This document shows, piece after piece, positions 9,004 through 17,575 of a stretch of 64,000 nucleotides of DNA. Position numbers and translations under genes: made by a program. Position 1 is the first letter of the stretch; the number at the start of each line of letters is the position of its first letter. The notes below the pieces were generated by a model. The model was not told the origin of the DNA, did no database searches, and saw nothing but the letters and a program-made list of their open reading frames with translations. The stretch is from Streptomyces sp. NBC_01549 (lineage in GTDB: Bacteria > Actinomycetota > Actinomycetes > Streptomycetales > Streptomycetaceae), in the NCBI RefSeq assembly GCF_026339955.1, contig NZ_JAPEPW010000006.1:62001-126000 (forward strand), given 5' to 3'.

Positions 9004-10107
9004 TCACGACGTGTCCTCGGCCGGGAGCTCCAGGTCAAGTTCGTAGCCCCCGTCGGCCGTCGGGCCGGAAGTGACGGTGCCGCCGAGGAGTGCGGCGCGC
9101 TGCCCCAGGCCGACCAGCCCATGGTGCGCGCTGGGCAGGGGAAGCGGCGGCCGGGTCGGTGCGGTATTGGTGACCGTGGCACGGACAGCGCCGTCCTCGT
9201 GGCGGATGCGAACCGTCGCGGTGGTTCCGGGGGCGTGCTTGCGTACGTTGGTCAGCGCTTCTTGGACGGTGCGGTAGATGGCGCGCTGGACGGTGGGCGG
9301 AAGGTCGTCGGACACGTCGGTCTGCAGCTCGACGCGGATGCCGCTGTTGTCGACCAGCCGCTCAAGGTCGGCCAGAGAGGGCTGCGGTGTCAGTTCCGTG
9401 GGGCGGCCCCCGGAGGCGCGCAGGACGCTGACCATGTGCCGCAGTTCGTCCAGGGTCTGTACGCTCAGCCGCCGGATCGTGGCGGCGGCCTCCTTGACTT
9501 CGGCGTCCTGGGTCCCGACCTGAAGCGCTCCGGCCCGCACCGCGATCAGACTGACCTGGTGGGAGACCACGTCATGCATCTCCCGGGCGAGCTGCGCGCG
9601 CTCCTTGGCCAGCACGGCCTGGTCGGTCAGCAGGCGCTTGTGGTCGCGCGCCTCGGAGATCTCGGCGAGCCGCTGTGACAGATCGCTGCGGGTCTGGACG
9701 AGTTGGCCCAGGAAGACAGGAGCGGCTGCCGTCGCCGCGGTGTAGCCCAGAGTGAAGAGGGTCGAGGTGGAAGCAAGGTTGTAGTTCAGTGACGGCCATG
9801 AGGTCATGTCGCAGATCGTGAACGCCGTGGCACAGACGGCCAGCAGGGCGCGGTGTCGGGTGAACGAGGCGAGGGTGTACAGCGCGGCCAGCGCGGCGAA
9901 GATCGCGTCGGAGACCAGGACGGCGGGCAGAGTGAGCAGGAAGGTAAGCAGCGGCCGACGTCGGCGCAACAGAAGAGAGAAGGCGGCGACCAGGGCGCAC
10001 GCCATGCGCAGCTGCTCGTCGATGTGGACCTTGAACCAGACATCGAGCAGCGAGGCTCCGACGAGGGCGGCGTCCAGCAGCGGGGCACGCAGGCGGCGGA
10101 GTCTCAT
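9004..10107 (-). CDS. Sensor histidine kinase (NarL/DesK type)
   Basis: A 367-residue two-component kinase. The N-terminal half has several hydrophobic membrane segments (about residues 10-145). A linker helix and the HisKA_3 dimerisation box follow, with phospho-acceptor His in LAREMHDVVSHQVSLIAVRAG (about residue 180). The HATPase domain has VQEALTNVRKHAPG (N box) and HHGLVGLGQRAALLGG (G box) near the C-terminus. Its ATG overlaps the stop of the response-regulator gene upstream (ATGA), so the two are translationally coupled. The signal is unknown. The kinase appears intact although its partner regulator is damaged. Confidence 0.9.
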   Translation of the reverse strand: MRLRRLRAPLLDAALVGASLLDVWFKVHIDEQLRMACALVAAFSLLLRRRRPLLTFLLTLPAVLVSDAIFAALAALYTLASFTRHRALLAVCATAFTICDMTSWPSLNYNLASTSTLFTLGYTAATAAAPVFLGQLVQTRSDLSQRLAEISEARDHKRLLTDQAVLAKERAQLAREMHDVVSHQVSLIAVRAGALQVGTQDAEVKEAAATIRRLSVQTLDELRHMVSVLRASGGRPTELTPQPSLADLERLVDNSGIRVELQTDVSDDLPPTVQRAIYRTVQEALTNVRKHAPGTTATVRIRHEDGAVRATVTNTAPTRPPLPLPSAHHGLVGLGQRAALLGGTVTSGPTADGGYELDLELPAEDTS

Positions 10108-10463
10108 CCCCCCTCCTGGTCCTGCGGTGGCTTGAGAAGGCGAGCCCGTTCGGCGAGCAGGACGAGGCTGCGGGCAGCGGGTTTTTTGGGGCCGGCGTTC
10201 ACGTGGACGTCCACGACCTGCCCAGTGACCTTGGACGACCGTACGGTGCCGCCGTCGGCCAGGGGTCGCATCCGGATGTGCAGCATGTCCAGCGGTACGA
10301 CGTCAGGACGTATCTCCCGCGCCGCCTGAAGCGTCTGGCCGCCGGGAACCGCCACCGCGACATCGATGTCCCGCGCCGCGTCGAAGGTGCGTTGAAAACC
10401 CTTACGCATCAGGGCCTCGTCATCGACCACCAATACTCGGATCACGGGTGCTCCACTCACCAT
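10104..10463 (-). pseudogene. Response regulator, receiver domain only (internally deleted)
   Basis: A 119-residue protein whose first 55 residues are a normal receiver domain start: IRVLVVDDEALMRKGFQRT with the acidic pair, then REIRPDVVPLD carrying the phospho-acceptor Asp. After that, NarL-type regulators continue with DIRMP..., the rest of the receiver and an HTH. Here short pieces resembling later family segments follow one another (LADGGTVRSSKVTGQVVD, then LLAERARLLKPPQ at the end). Two internal in-frame deletions removed most of the receiver and the HTH. It cannot bind DNA in the usual way. It sits directly upstream of, and overlaps, the kinase. Confidence 0.7.
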
Positions 10464-10517
10464 CGGACCACTGTCCCGATTCGTATCACACCATGACACT
10501 TATAGCGTTTTCTGACG

Positions 10518-10573
10518 CCGGAACCGGCCAGTCGGCGGGGGCTGGGTCCGCCAGTCGGCGGGGGCGGTTCCGG
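10518..10573. promoter_or_regulatory. Operator-like repeats in divergent promoter
   Basis: Two copies of CCAGTCGGCGGGGGC (10528-10542 and 10551-10565, period 23 bases) are enclosed by the inverted pair CCGGAACCG (10518-10526) and CGGTTCCGG (10565-10573). The block lies between the response regulator (minus) and the DUF418-type gene (plus). It could be a regulator binding site; this is inferred from repeat structure only. Confidence 0.4.
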
Positions 10574-10621
10574 ACATTTGCCGGATGGTTGTGACACACA
10601 CCGTCCAGGACCCTGGAACAC

Positions 10622-11860
10622 ATGGTGCACGACGTATCAGAGGCCGCGCCGTCCGAGGCGGCATCCGCTGTGAGGGCGGATGCCGCCGCCCCCTCCCCCA
10701 CGTCGTCCACAGGACGGCTGATCGGCCTCGACCTGGCCCGCGGCCTGGCGGTGTTCGGCATGTACGCGGCCCACATCGGTCCCGACCCCTCGGTGGGCGG
10801 CCCGCTGGGCTGGGCCATGGAGGTGGCACGCGGCCGGTCCTCTGCCCTGTTCGCTCTGCTTGCCGGGTTCACCCTGGTCCTTCTCACCGGTCGGCCGCAG
10901 CCACGAACGGGGCGAGCCGGGCGGCAGGCCATAGGCAGGGTGCTGATCCGCTCCGCCGTTCTGGTTGCCCTGGGATATGCCCTGACCTGCCTGGACACCT
11001 CGGTCGACGTGATCCTTGCCGCTTACGGAATGGTCTTCTTCCTCTCCGTTCCGCTGTACCGGCTGCGGGCCGACACCCTGACCGTCATCGCCGCGGCGAC
11101 CGCGCTCGTACTGCCCCAAGTTCTGTATCCGCTTCGGGCTGCGGTCGAGGGCGGGAGCTGGGCCGATGCTGTCATCGCCCACGACCCGCTGGCCCGGATC
11201 ACCGATTCGGACGGGATCATTGAATTGTTCATCACCGGCGCGTACCCGGTCCTGACCTGGCTGCCGTTCGTCATCGCCGGAATGGCGCTGGGCCGCATCG
11301 ACCTCGCGAGGCCCGGCATACGCGCCAAGGTCGCTCTCCTCGGCGGCGCACTGGCCGTACTCGGCTACGGCGGCTCCTGGCTGGCCCTGCACCTGGTCTC
11401 GGGCGCGCAGGCAGCCGTGGGCGCGACGACGGATGGCGGGTCGGCCGCATCGGCATGGTGGTCCGACGCCGTGGGCAACCCCACCACCAGTACCCCGGAC
11501 TGGCTGCTGGTGGCCGCGCCACACAGCCAGACGACATGGTCGATCCTGGGTAACACCGGCGTCGGCCTGGTGGTCATCACCGCCTGTCTCATTGCCACGG
11601 AACGGTCGGCCCGATTTCGGTGGCTCGCCGCCCCCGTCATCGCGGTCGGCTCGGTCTCCCTGACCGCCTACTCCGGCCACATCATCGCCATCAAGGCCTT
11701 GGGCATCGACAGCCTGCCGACCTTCCCCGCCCTGCTGGCCCTGGTCTGCTTGGCCGCGGCCACCATGCTGTTGGCCGTCGCCTGGAAACGGGCCTTCCGG
11801 AGAGGACCACTGGAATACATGCTGCACGCCGCCACCACACCGGCTCGCCTGATCAACTAG
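10622..11860 (+). CDS. DUF418 / heparan-glucosaminide acetyltransferase-like membrane protein
   Basis: A 412-residue polytopic membrane protein. After a 30-residue Ala/Pro-rich head comes the family motif RLIGLDLARGLAVFGMYAAHIGP. About ten hydrophobic helices follow, and the C-terminal region has the DUF418-like pattern SVSLTAYSGHIIAIKAL. Such proteins are thought to move acyl groups across the membrane onto sugars or wall components; no substrate is evident here. The start ATG at 10622 lies just after the operator-like repeats. The upstream Met at the ORF edge has only a weak ribosome site, so a start a few codons later is possible. The gene is intact by length. Confidence 0.82.
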   Translation: MVHDVSEAAPSEAASAVRADAAAPSPTSSTGRLIGLDLARGLAVFGMYAAHIGPDPSVGGPLGWAMEVARGRSSALFALLAGFTLVLLTGRPQPRTGRAGRQAIGRVLIRSAVLVALGYALTCLDTSVDVILAAYGMVFFLSVPLYRLRADTLTVIAAATALVLPQVLYPLRAAVEGGSWADAVIAHDPLARITDSDGIIELFITGAYPVLTWLPFVIAGMALGRIDLARPGIRAKVALLGGALAVLGYGGSWLALHLVSGAQAAVGATTDGGSAASAWWSDAVGNPTTSTPDWLLVAAPHSQTTWSILGNTGVGLVVITACLIATERSARFRWLAAPVIAVGSVSLTAYSGHIIAIKALGIDSLPTFPALLALVCLAAATMLLAVAWKRAFRRGPLEYMLHAATTPARLIN

Positions 11861-11869
11861 GCGGCCGTG

Positions 11870-11912
11870 GTCGACCAAACACTCACGAAAAGTCGACCAA
11901 GCACTCACGGAA
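11870..11912 (+). repeat. 22-base tandem repeat upstream of phosphatase-like gene
   Basis: GTCGACCAAACACTCACG and GTCGACCAAGCACTCACG follow each other with a period of 22 bases. The second copy runs into the GAAAGAGG ribosome site of the next gene. It is probably a small duplication of the leader. Confidence 0.5.
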
Positions 11913-11924
11913 AGAGGTAAGCCG

Positions 11925-12605
11925 ATGTCGGTCCGCCTGACATTCATCTGCGCGACAGCCGAGGACACCACCAGGAACCCGGTCTTCGGTGACGGCCTCC
12001 TCAGCGAGCGCGGCCTGCACACGGCACGCGTCGTCGGCACGACTCTTCCCCCGTACTCGCTGGCCATCCGGGCACCGTCGACCCGCTGCGCGCAGACCGC
12101 TGACGCTCTCGGCCTCGACACCACGCTCGAACCCGCACTGCGCGACTTCGACTACGGCACGTGGCTTGGCCGCACAGTCGGCGAAGTCACCGCGGACGAC
12201 CCCTACGGGTACGGCGCCTGGCTCACAGACCCGGATGCCGCGCCACATGGAGGCGAGTCGGTACGTCGGCTCTGCCGCCGGGTCGCCACCTGGCTGAGCT
12301 GCGTGCCGCCTGGCACGGGCGACGCACTGGCCATCACCGAACCAGCCATTGTCCGGGCCTCGCTCGTCCATGCGCTGTCCGCACCGGCGACGGCCTTCTG
12401 GCATTTCGATGTGCCACCCCTGTCCCTGGTGACCCTCACCTTGCATGGTGACCACTGGACCGTCCGCCCCGGGCCCGTCACCCCCGGAAGAGTCGGCACC
12501 CGTCGCGCTGTTCCCATGCCCTGTATCGCCGCACAGAATCGGACGACGCTCCTGTGGGGCGAGGCGGCGACCGACGAGCGGCACGACCTCATCGCCTGGG
12601 TGTGA
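11925..12605 (+). CDS. Histidine-phosphatase-like protein lacking the RHG motif
   Basis: A 226-residue protein with the overall order of the histidine phosphatase (phosphoglycerate-mutase-like) superfamily. It has GLLSERGLHTARVVG, then RAPSTRCAQTADALGLD (second Arg region) and ALRDFDYGTWLG (acidic region). The first strand reads FICATAEDTTR where active members have the RHG catalytic triplet, so the phospho-accepting His is absent. It may be a degenerate or non-catalytic member. Similar RHG-less proteins occur near cobalamin-linked CbtA/CbtB genes in streptomycetes, though no such gene is present here. ATG 11925 has an AAAGAGG site. The last 40 residues look atypical for the fold. Confidence 0.65.
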   Translation: MSVRLTFICATAEDTTRNPVFGDGLLSERGLHTARVVGTTLPPYSLAIRAPSTRCAQTADALGLDTTLEPALRDFDYGTWLGRTVGEVTADDPYGYGAWLTDPDAAPHGGESVRRLCRRVATWLSCVPPGTGDALAITEPAIVRASLVHALSAPATAFWHFDVPPLSLVTLTLHGDHWTVRPGPVTPGRVGTRRAVPMPCIAAQNRTTLLWGEAATDERHDLIAWV

Positions 12606-12826
12606 CCCACCAGGAGAGCCATTCGGGCGGGTGAGCACAGTGCCAACCGCCCGCCACCGAGCGGTACGGCGACCATCCGGCGCACCACCGTGCCACCGAA
12701 CACGTCGACCGCTGCGCCTGCCACGTCTTCACCAGCCGGCTGACCCGTGGCTCGAGGTCGAGAACCGAGCGCCGCGGAGCAGCGCGCTCCGCGTCGCGGA
12801 TCAGGGCACGGCCCCGGCGGGCCGTG

Positions 12827-13111
12827 TCAGACGGACACGGCGGCAGTGGACAGCTCCCACAGCCGCTCCGCGGCCACCGGGTCGAGCGCGTACTCGGCGA
12901 CGCCCACCGGCTCGATGTCCGTCTCCAGCTCCTTCGGGTCGATGACCGGGGCCTCGGCGCTGTTCTGGCAGTACCGCCCGGTCACCCCCTCGACCAGCGG
13001 CGAGCCGGCCACCAACGCCGAGGTGGCGGCGCCCTGGACGGCGGTGCGCCAGGGGTAGGCGTCATAAACGGCCCGCGCCTCGTCCGACATGTCCTCGCCG
13101 AACGCGTGCCG
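12827..13111 (-). pseudogene. Short-chain dehydrogenase, C-terminal remnant
   Basis: About 94 codons resembling the end of classical SDR oxidoreductases: the segment GAATSALVAGSPLVEGVTGRY is the family C-terminal helix and loop, and VAEYALDPVAAERLWELS is a typical tail. The catalytic YxxxK and the Rossmann part are missing. The frame is closed upstream by a TAG at about 13112, right against the end of the CDF gene. A Met at 13090 gives an 87-residue reading, but this is a remnant rather than a gene. Confidence 0.65.
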
Positions 13112-13123
13112 GGCTACAGGGGA

Positions 13124-14146
13124 TCAGTGCTCGTGCGGCTCATCGCGGTGGACCGGGCCGTGCGGGTCGTCGCAGTGCGCCGTGTCGTCGGCCGTGTCAC
13201 CCGGGAACGCCACTTGGAGCACGTTCTCGGGGACGTGGTCGGCCTGAAGGGTGGTGTGGGTGATGCCGTAGTCGTGCTGGAGGATTTTCTCCAGGTCGCG
13301 GCGGACGGCGTGACAGTCGCCGCCGGGCTCGACCAGGACGTGGGCCGAGAGGGCCGTCTGCCCGGAGGTGATCTGCCAGACGTGCAGGTCGTGGACCTCC
13401 ACGACGGCCGGCTGGGCGGCGAGCTTGTCGCCCAGCGCGTCCGGGTCGATGTCCGCGGGCGCCGCCTCCAGGAAGATGCGGCCCGAGTCGCGAATGAGCC
13501 CGTACCCCGCCTTGAACATCAGCGCGACGACGACCAGCGTGGCGATGGGGTCGGCGCGGGCGAAGCCCGTGGTGACGACGACCAGCGCGGCGATGGCGGT
13601 GCCGATGAAGGCGAACAGGTCGTTGAGGATGTGCTGATAGGCGCCCTCGACGTTCAGCGAGGTGCGATTGGCCTTGGAGATGCACCAGGCGGCCACCACA
13701 TTCACCACGATGCCGACGAGCGCGGTGGCCAGCATCAGCCCGCCCTCGACCTCCGGCGGGTTGACCAGACGGCGGACCGCCTCGTACGCCAGCCACGCGC
13801 CGAGCAACAGCAGGGTCAGCCCGTTGGCCTGGGCGGAGAGGATTTCGGCGCGCTTGAGGCCGTAGGTGAAGCCGCCGCGGGCCGGGCGCGCGGCCAGCCG
13901 CATCGCGATCAGGGCGAGCACGATCGAGGCGGCGTCGGTAAGCATGTGCGCCGCGTCCGAGATCAGGGCCAGCGAGCTCGCGATGATACCGACGACGACC
14001 TCGACGGCCATGAATGCGGTGATGAGCGTGAGCGCGATGCCCAGCCAGCGCCGGTCGGCGTCCGCCGTCACGCCGTGGGAGTGCCCGGCGTGGCCTCCCG
14101 AGCCGTGCTCGTGCGCCGCATCGTGCTCATGACCGTGGTCGCTCAT
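13124..14146 (-). CDS. CDF-family cation (zinc-type) efflux transporter
   Basis: A 340-residue inner-membrane metal/proton antiporter. The N-terminus is His-rich (HGHEHDAAHEHG), likely metal-binding. Six hydrophobic helices include the transport-site motifs ISDAAHMLTDA (TM2 HxxxD) and YQHILNDLFAF (TM5 HxxxD). The C-terminal cytoplasmic domain contains VVEVHDLHVWQITSGQTALSAHV, and the tail is again His/Asp-rich. I chose the ATG at 14146, with GGAAGG just upstream, rather than a longer reading from 14224. It stands alone, and its 3' end abuts the SDR remnant. Confidence 0.92.
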   Translation of the reverse strand: MSDHGHEHDAAHEHGSGGHAGHSHGVTADADRRWLGIALTLITAFMAVEVVVGIIASSLALISDAAHMLTDAASIVLALIAMRLAARPARGGFTYGLKRAEILSAQANGLTLLLLGAWLAYEAVRRLVNPPEVEGGLMLATALVGIVVNVVAAWCISKANRTSLNVEGAYQHILNDLFAFIGTAIAALVVVTTGFARADPIATLVVVALMFKAGYGLIRDSGRIFLEAAPADIDPDALGDKLAAQPAVVEVHDLHVWQITSGQTALSAHVLVEPGGDCHAVRRDLEKILQHDYGITHTTLQADHVPENVLQVAFPGDTADDTAHCDDPHGPVHRDEPHEH

Positions 14147-14547
14147 GCTGTGCACCTTCCCCCTCGCGATGGATGCCTCGATCGAAGTGAAACGCATGCC
14201 GGAGCGAATCGGCAAAGGCTGCACCGGTGACCGTTGTCATGTCCGTTAAGCAGCCTCTGAACTGGGAAAACGTGGCGCCAATAGAGGGAGGTCGACAGCA
14301 GTCTCGTTCGAAGCTACCCGACAGCGAACCGCACACGAGAGGGTCGGTTGGCCAGGGCCTACGGGTTCCACCACCGCGCCGCGCCCCGCACTCGCCTCCC
14401 TGGGCGCCCGGCGTGCTGCGGGCCGTCGCCCGGGGGTGCTGCTCGCTGGTCATCTGGTCGCCCCTTTCCGGCCGGGGCCGATCGGCGGTCCCCGCCTGCC
14501 GCGACGGGTACGACGGGAGAGGTCGCCGCGTTCGGCGGTCCTCCGTC
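14147..14547. other. Intergenic region without recognisable genes
   Basis: About 400 bases between the CDF gene and the next remnant. Reading frames on both strands are Arg/Pro/Gly-rich with no motif or ribosome site. It holds the CDF promoter. Confidence 0.35.
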
Positions 14548-14634
14548 TTCCGCGCGGCTCTCGGGTGCGAAGTACGTGACCGCGTGCAGTGGTTCGAGGA
14601 CCTGCCATACCGTACGGGCGAATGCTGCTTCCAT
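14548..14634 (-). pseudogene. SCO6745-like protein, N-terminal remnant
   Basis: Twenty-nine codons (MEAAFARTVWQVLEPLHAVT then YFAPESRA) match the opening of the actinobacterial SCO6745-like (HTH_67) proteins, which normally continue with a Gly/Tyr-rich GLRGxWxGYFAxRAAPLG segment. Here the sequence turns to unrelated Pro/Arg-rich text immediately after SRAE. Only the first tenth of the gene survives. Confidence 0.45.
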
Positions 14635-14823
14635 GCGCGCAAGTCTCACAGGTGTCCCAACGCTGCATCCAGACACGACCTCGCCTGGTATGAAGCCGTG
14701 AGCAAACCCGTTCCTTGTCCCTGGATATCGCCGCCAGGGTGGGCGGCCTCTCAAGCACCACCAAGCAGTCTCGGTGAAGTCAACTCTCTGTGGGCGCAGG
14801 AGCTTTGGTGGGAAGTGGTGGTG

Positions 14824-15108
14824 ATGCCGAGGAACCTGACGGTGGGGTTGACGTCCAGGCAGCAGTTCGAGGTGCGGCGGCGGTTGGCGGGGCGTGATCT
14901 GTCGCGTAACGAGCGGCGGCGGTTGGAGTGCATCCGGTTACTGAGCCAGGGCCTGACCGCGCCGCAGGTCGCCGGCCTGGTGGAATGCGACCCGGTCACG
15001 GTGCGCGATGCGGTGCACCGCTTCACCGGCGGCGGGTTCGATGCCCTGGCCGATGCCGTGTCGAACAGGTCCTCATCAGGAAGGACAGCTGGCTCCTGTT
15101 CGTCATGA
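14824..15108 (+). pseudogene. Transposase N-terminal HTH fragment (IS630-like)
   Basis: About 95 codons starting at ATG 14824. The stretch RRLAGRDLSRNERRRLECIRLLSQ followed by GLTAPQVAGLVECDPVTVRDAVHRF is a helix-turn-helix of the type found at the N-terminus of IS630-group transposases. After FDALADA the frame runs into short non-family sequence and stops at 15108. No DDE domain or terminal inverted repeats are seen nearby. It is a degraded insertion-sequence piece. Confidence 0.6.
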
Positions 15109-15215
15109 GCGCCGAAAACCCGCCGGCCGTGGTGGTCCGGAACGCGGATCGGCGCCCTGATCGGACGGGCCGGGGTACCGGTCACCGTTTGAGTCGTGCC
15201 GTACGGACAGGCCAT

Positions 15216-15246
15216 GGCGCCCCGGACAGGATCTGTCCGGGGCGCC
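15216..15246 (-). terminator. Terminator hairpin after lactonase-like gene
   Basis: GGCGCCCCGGACA and its exact complement (13 bp) surround the loop GGATC, about 20 bases past the lactonase stop at 15268. The stem is very stable and fits a streptomycete terminator without a U-tract. It may act in both directions. Confidence 0.75.
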
Positions 15247-15267
15247 GGCGCCGCGGTGGCCGCTTCT

Positions 15268-16488
15268 TTACACCGCGGCGATGCCCTCCATGCCGGACTC
15301 GGCGAAGGGGGGCAGTCCAGTGGTCGTGCCGACCTTGGTCAACGAGCCGTTCCGGCCGACGCGGAAGCCGTCGACGGTACCCGAAGTCGCGTTCTGCACG
15401 TACAGGAACTTCTCGTCCTTGGTCACCGCCAGGTCGATGACACCTTGGGACTTGGCCGACGGCGGGGCGGCCACCCCGACGTCGTTGGTGAGCGCCAGCC
15501 TGCCCTGACGGTCCGTGCGGTAACCGGTGACGGTCGAATTGCCGGTGTTGCCGCCGTAGAAGAAGTCACCGACACGCTCCAGCCAGCACAGCGTGTTCTG
15601 ACCGTTGGGCAGGGATTTCTGGACGACCTCGAGGGTGCCGTCGACGCGGACCTTGTACGTACTGACCGTGGACTCCTTGGCCTCGGCGACCAGCATCCGG
15701 CCGGCCTTGTCGATGGTGATCGCGAACGGGACGGCACCGGCGGAGTCGTTGACCACCGCCCGCCGCGCGGGGCGTCCGTCACGCGTCATCGGGAAGACTT
15801 CGACGGTGTTGGCGGACTTGGTGGTCACGACCAGTTCACGACCGCCGGGAGTGAACGCGACCTGCCCGGGTGAACTGCTGAACAGCGGCACCTTCTTGTT
15901 GTCCAGCCCGAGGGAACGGTGAGCGTCACGCAACGGTTCCAGGCCCTTGGCCGTGATCCGGAAACCCTGGACGCTGCCCGCCCCGCCCGCGTTCATGACG
16001 TACGCGAGCCTTCCCGAGACCGCGATCGACGAAGGGAAGTCCCCGCCCGAACGCACTACCTGGCGGCCCGTCAGCTTGTGTCCCTCGACTCGGAAGGACG
16101 TCACGGTGCCGCTGCCCGCGTTGACCGCAAAGAGCAGGCCGGACCGGTCGTCGTAGACGAGCGAGCCCTGAGAGGCGAGCGAGTCGGTGGGCGCGTCGAC
16201 CTGGTCCCCGCCCTTGCCACCGGTCGCATAGCTGCCCGCGGAACTCAGCCCGCCGTCCTGCGCGCGCTTGAAGACGTGAATGGTGTTGCCGTCGAGTTCG
16301 TTGCCCTGCACGAAGACCGCGTGGTCGGCTCCGGCCTTCACGCTCCCCGCGTCGTCGTGCCCGCGGGAGACCTCTCCCGCCGAGGCGACAGTCACCGTCG
16401 TCACAGCCGCCGCCGCGGCGAGCATTCCCGCTCCGACGACGGTCAGCTTGACCTGCAAAGGTGACCTGCGCCTGTTGTGCCTGCTCAT
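15268..16488 (-). CDS. Secreted lactonase-family beta-propeller protein
   Basis: A 406-residue exported protein. The signal region has basic residues, then VKLTVVGAGMLAAAAAVTTVTVASAG. The mature part is a string of similar blades, each with an aliphatic-aromatic strand and a Gly/Asp turn (for example GLLFAVNAGSGTVTSFRV, GRLAYVMNAGGAGSVQGFRI, DEKFLYVQNATSGTVDGFRV). This is the lactonase / 6-phosphogluconolactonase-like seven-bladed propeller pattern. Enzymatic activity of secreted members is unproven. ATG 16488 has GAGGAG upstream. A strong terminator hairpin follows. It is monocistronic and intact. Confidence 0.8.
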   Translation of the reverse strand: MSRHNRRRSPLQVKLTVVGAGMLAAAAAVTTVTVASAGEVSRGHDDAGSVKAGADHAVFVQGNELDGNTIHVFKRAQDGGLSSAGSYATGGKGGDQVDAPTDSLASQGSLVYDDRSGLLFAVNAGSGTVTSFRVEGHKLTGRQVVRSGGDFPSSIAVSGRLAYVMNAGGAGSVQGFRITAKGLEPLRDAHRSLGLDNKKVPLFSSSPGQVAFTPGGRELVVTTKSANTVEVFPMTRDGRPARRAVVNDSAGAVPFAITIDKAGRMLVAEAKESTVSTYKVRVDGTLEVVQKSLPNGQNTLCWLERVGDFFYGGNTGNSTVTGYRTDRQGRLALTNDVGVAAPPSAKSQGVIDLAVTKDEKFLYVQNATSGTVDGFRVGRNGSLTKVGTTTGLPPFAESGMEGIAAV

Positions 16489-16878
16489 ATATCGCTCCTC
16501 GGGCCTTCGCCACCACCAGGGGGCGGTGGAGGACAGGACCAGAGTTGTCCATGAGGTGATTGAGGCATGAGGGATTCGACTGCCACGTCAGCTTCCCGTA
16601 ATAACTCGATGTACCGCATCCAGGTCCGCCGACGTCTTGCTTTCGGCCAGGAGGCGAACTCGGCCCTGGGCATCGAGACATGGCACGCGGACGGTGAGGT
16701 GGAGTAACCGTCTCGGCACCGGTCTGCCACGAATCGGCCGTGGCCGGGACACTACTTCACCGCGCGCGCCCATGGTTCCTGTCCCTCCTCGAACGGGTGC
16801 CCCGTGCCGCGCGCGGTGATCGCTCCTACGAGATGTCTGCCGAGACACGCCCCGACCGCACGCCGCGTCGGCCACGGG
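16489..16878. other. Intergenic region
   Basis: About 390 bases between the lactonase start and the permease remnant. A minus-strand reading contains VRLLAESKTSADLDAVHRV, which looks protein-like, but it has no start or known family. No other signal was noted. Confidence 0.3.
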
Positions 16879-17575
16879 TCAGCCGAGGGCGAAGTAACGC
16901 AGCCACACGTAGCCGAGGGAGATGGTCACGGTGACGACGGTGACGATCAGGCCGTACTTGGTGAACTGCCAGAAGGTGATGGGCTGGCGGTTGCGTTCGG
17001 CGATGCCGAGGACGACGACGTTCGCGGAGGCGCCGATGGCGGTGGCGTTGCCGCCCAGGTCGGCGCCGAGGGCAAGGGCCCACCACATGACGTGGTCGCT
17101 GCCGCCGCCCATGTTGTGGACCAGGTCGCTGGTGATGGGCGCCATGGTGGCGACGTACGGGATGTTGTCGACAACGCCGGACAGCACCGCCGAGGCTCCC
17201 AACAGGGTCAGGGAGCCGCCCAATTCATCGGTGCCGATGGCGTCGGCCAGCGCCTTGGAGACCTCGTCGATCACACCGGTGTCCACGGCGACGAGGGTGA
17301 ACGCTTCCTCACCCTGCGGGATGCCGGCTGGAGAACGAGCAGCCACTCGTGTGAGCGGTCGTCAGCACGCCGCGGCGGCGAATGCCGACCGCGCGGCATG
17401 TTCATGATCGTCAGCGTCACCTTGCTGAGGGCCAGGTACTCGAACATGCCGGTCTTCTTCAGCACGCCGACGATCATCATCATGCCCATCAGCAGGAAGA
17501 TGACGTTCCAGTCGACACCGGAGTCCTCGGAGTAGAACGCCGAGACGTCGTTCCGAGGCTCGCTCCCTCGGCCCG
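16879..17575 (-). pseudogene. ArsB/NhaD-type ion transporter remnant
   Basis: Two separated pieces of one permease family. The upstream piece (about 17575-17425) carries DVSAFYSEDSGVDWNVIFLL then GMMMIVGVLKKTGMFEYLA, the start of an ArsB/CitM helix bundle. After it the sequence is unrelated. From about 17290 to the stop at 16879 it resumes with VDTGVIDEVSKALADAIG, then SGVVDNIPYVATMAP and a final helix. The true N-terminus and roughly the middle 200-250 residues are missing. The 5' end is joined directly to the 3' end of the giant ATPase gene at about 17570. It is not functional. Confidence 0.75.

Noticed and set aside
16588..16875. A minus-strand reading containing LTVRVPCLDAQGRVRLLAES.
   Set aside because: It looks protein-like over about 35 residues, but it has no start signal, family or neighbouring context.
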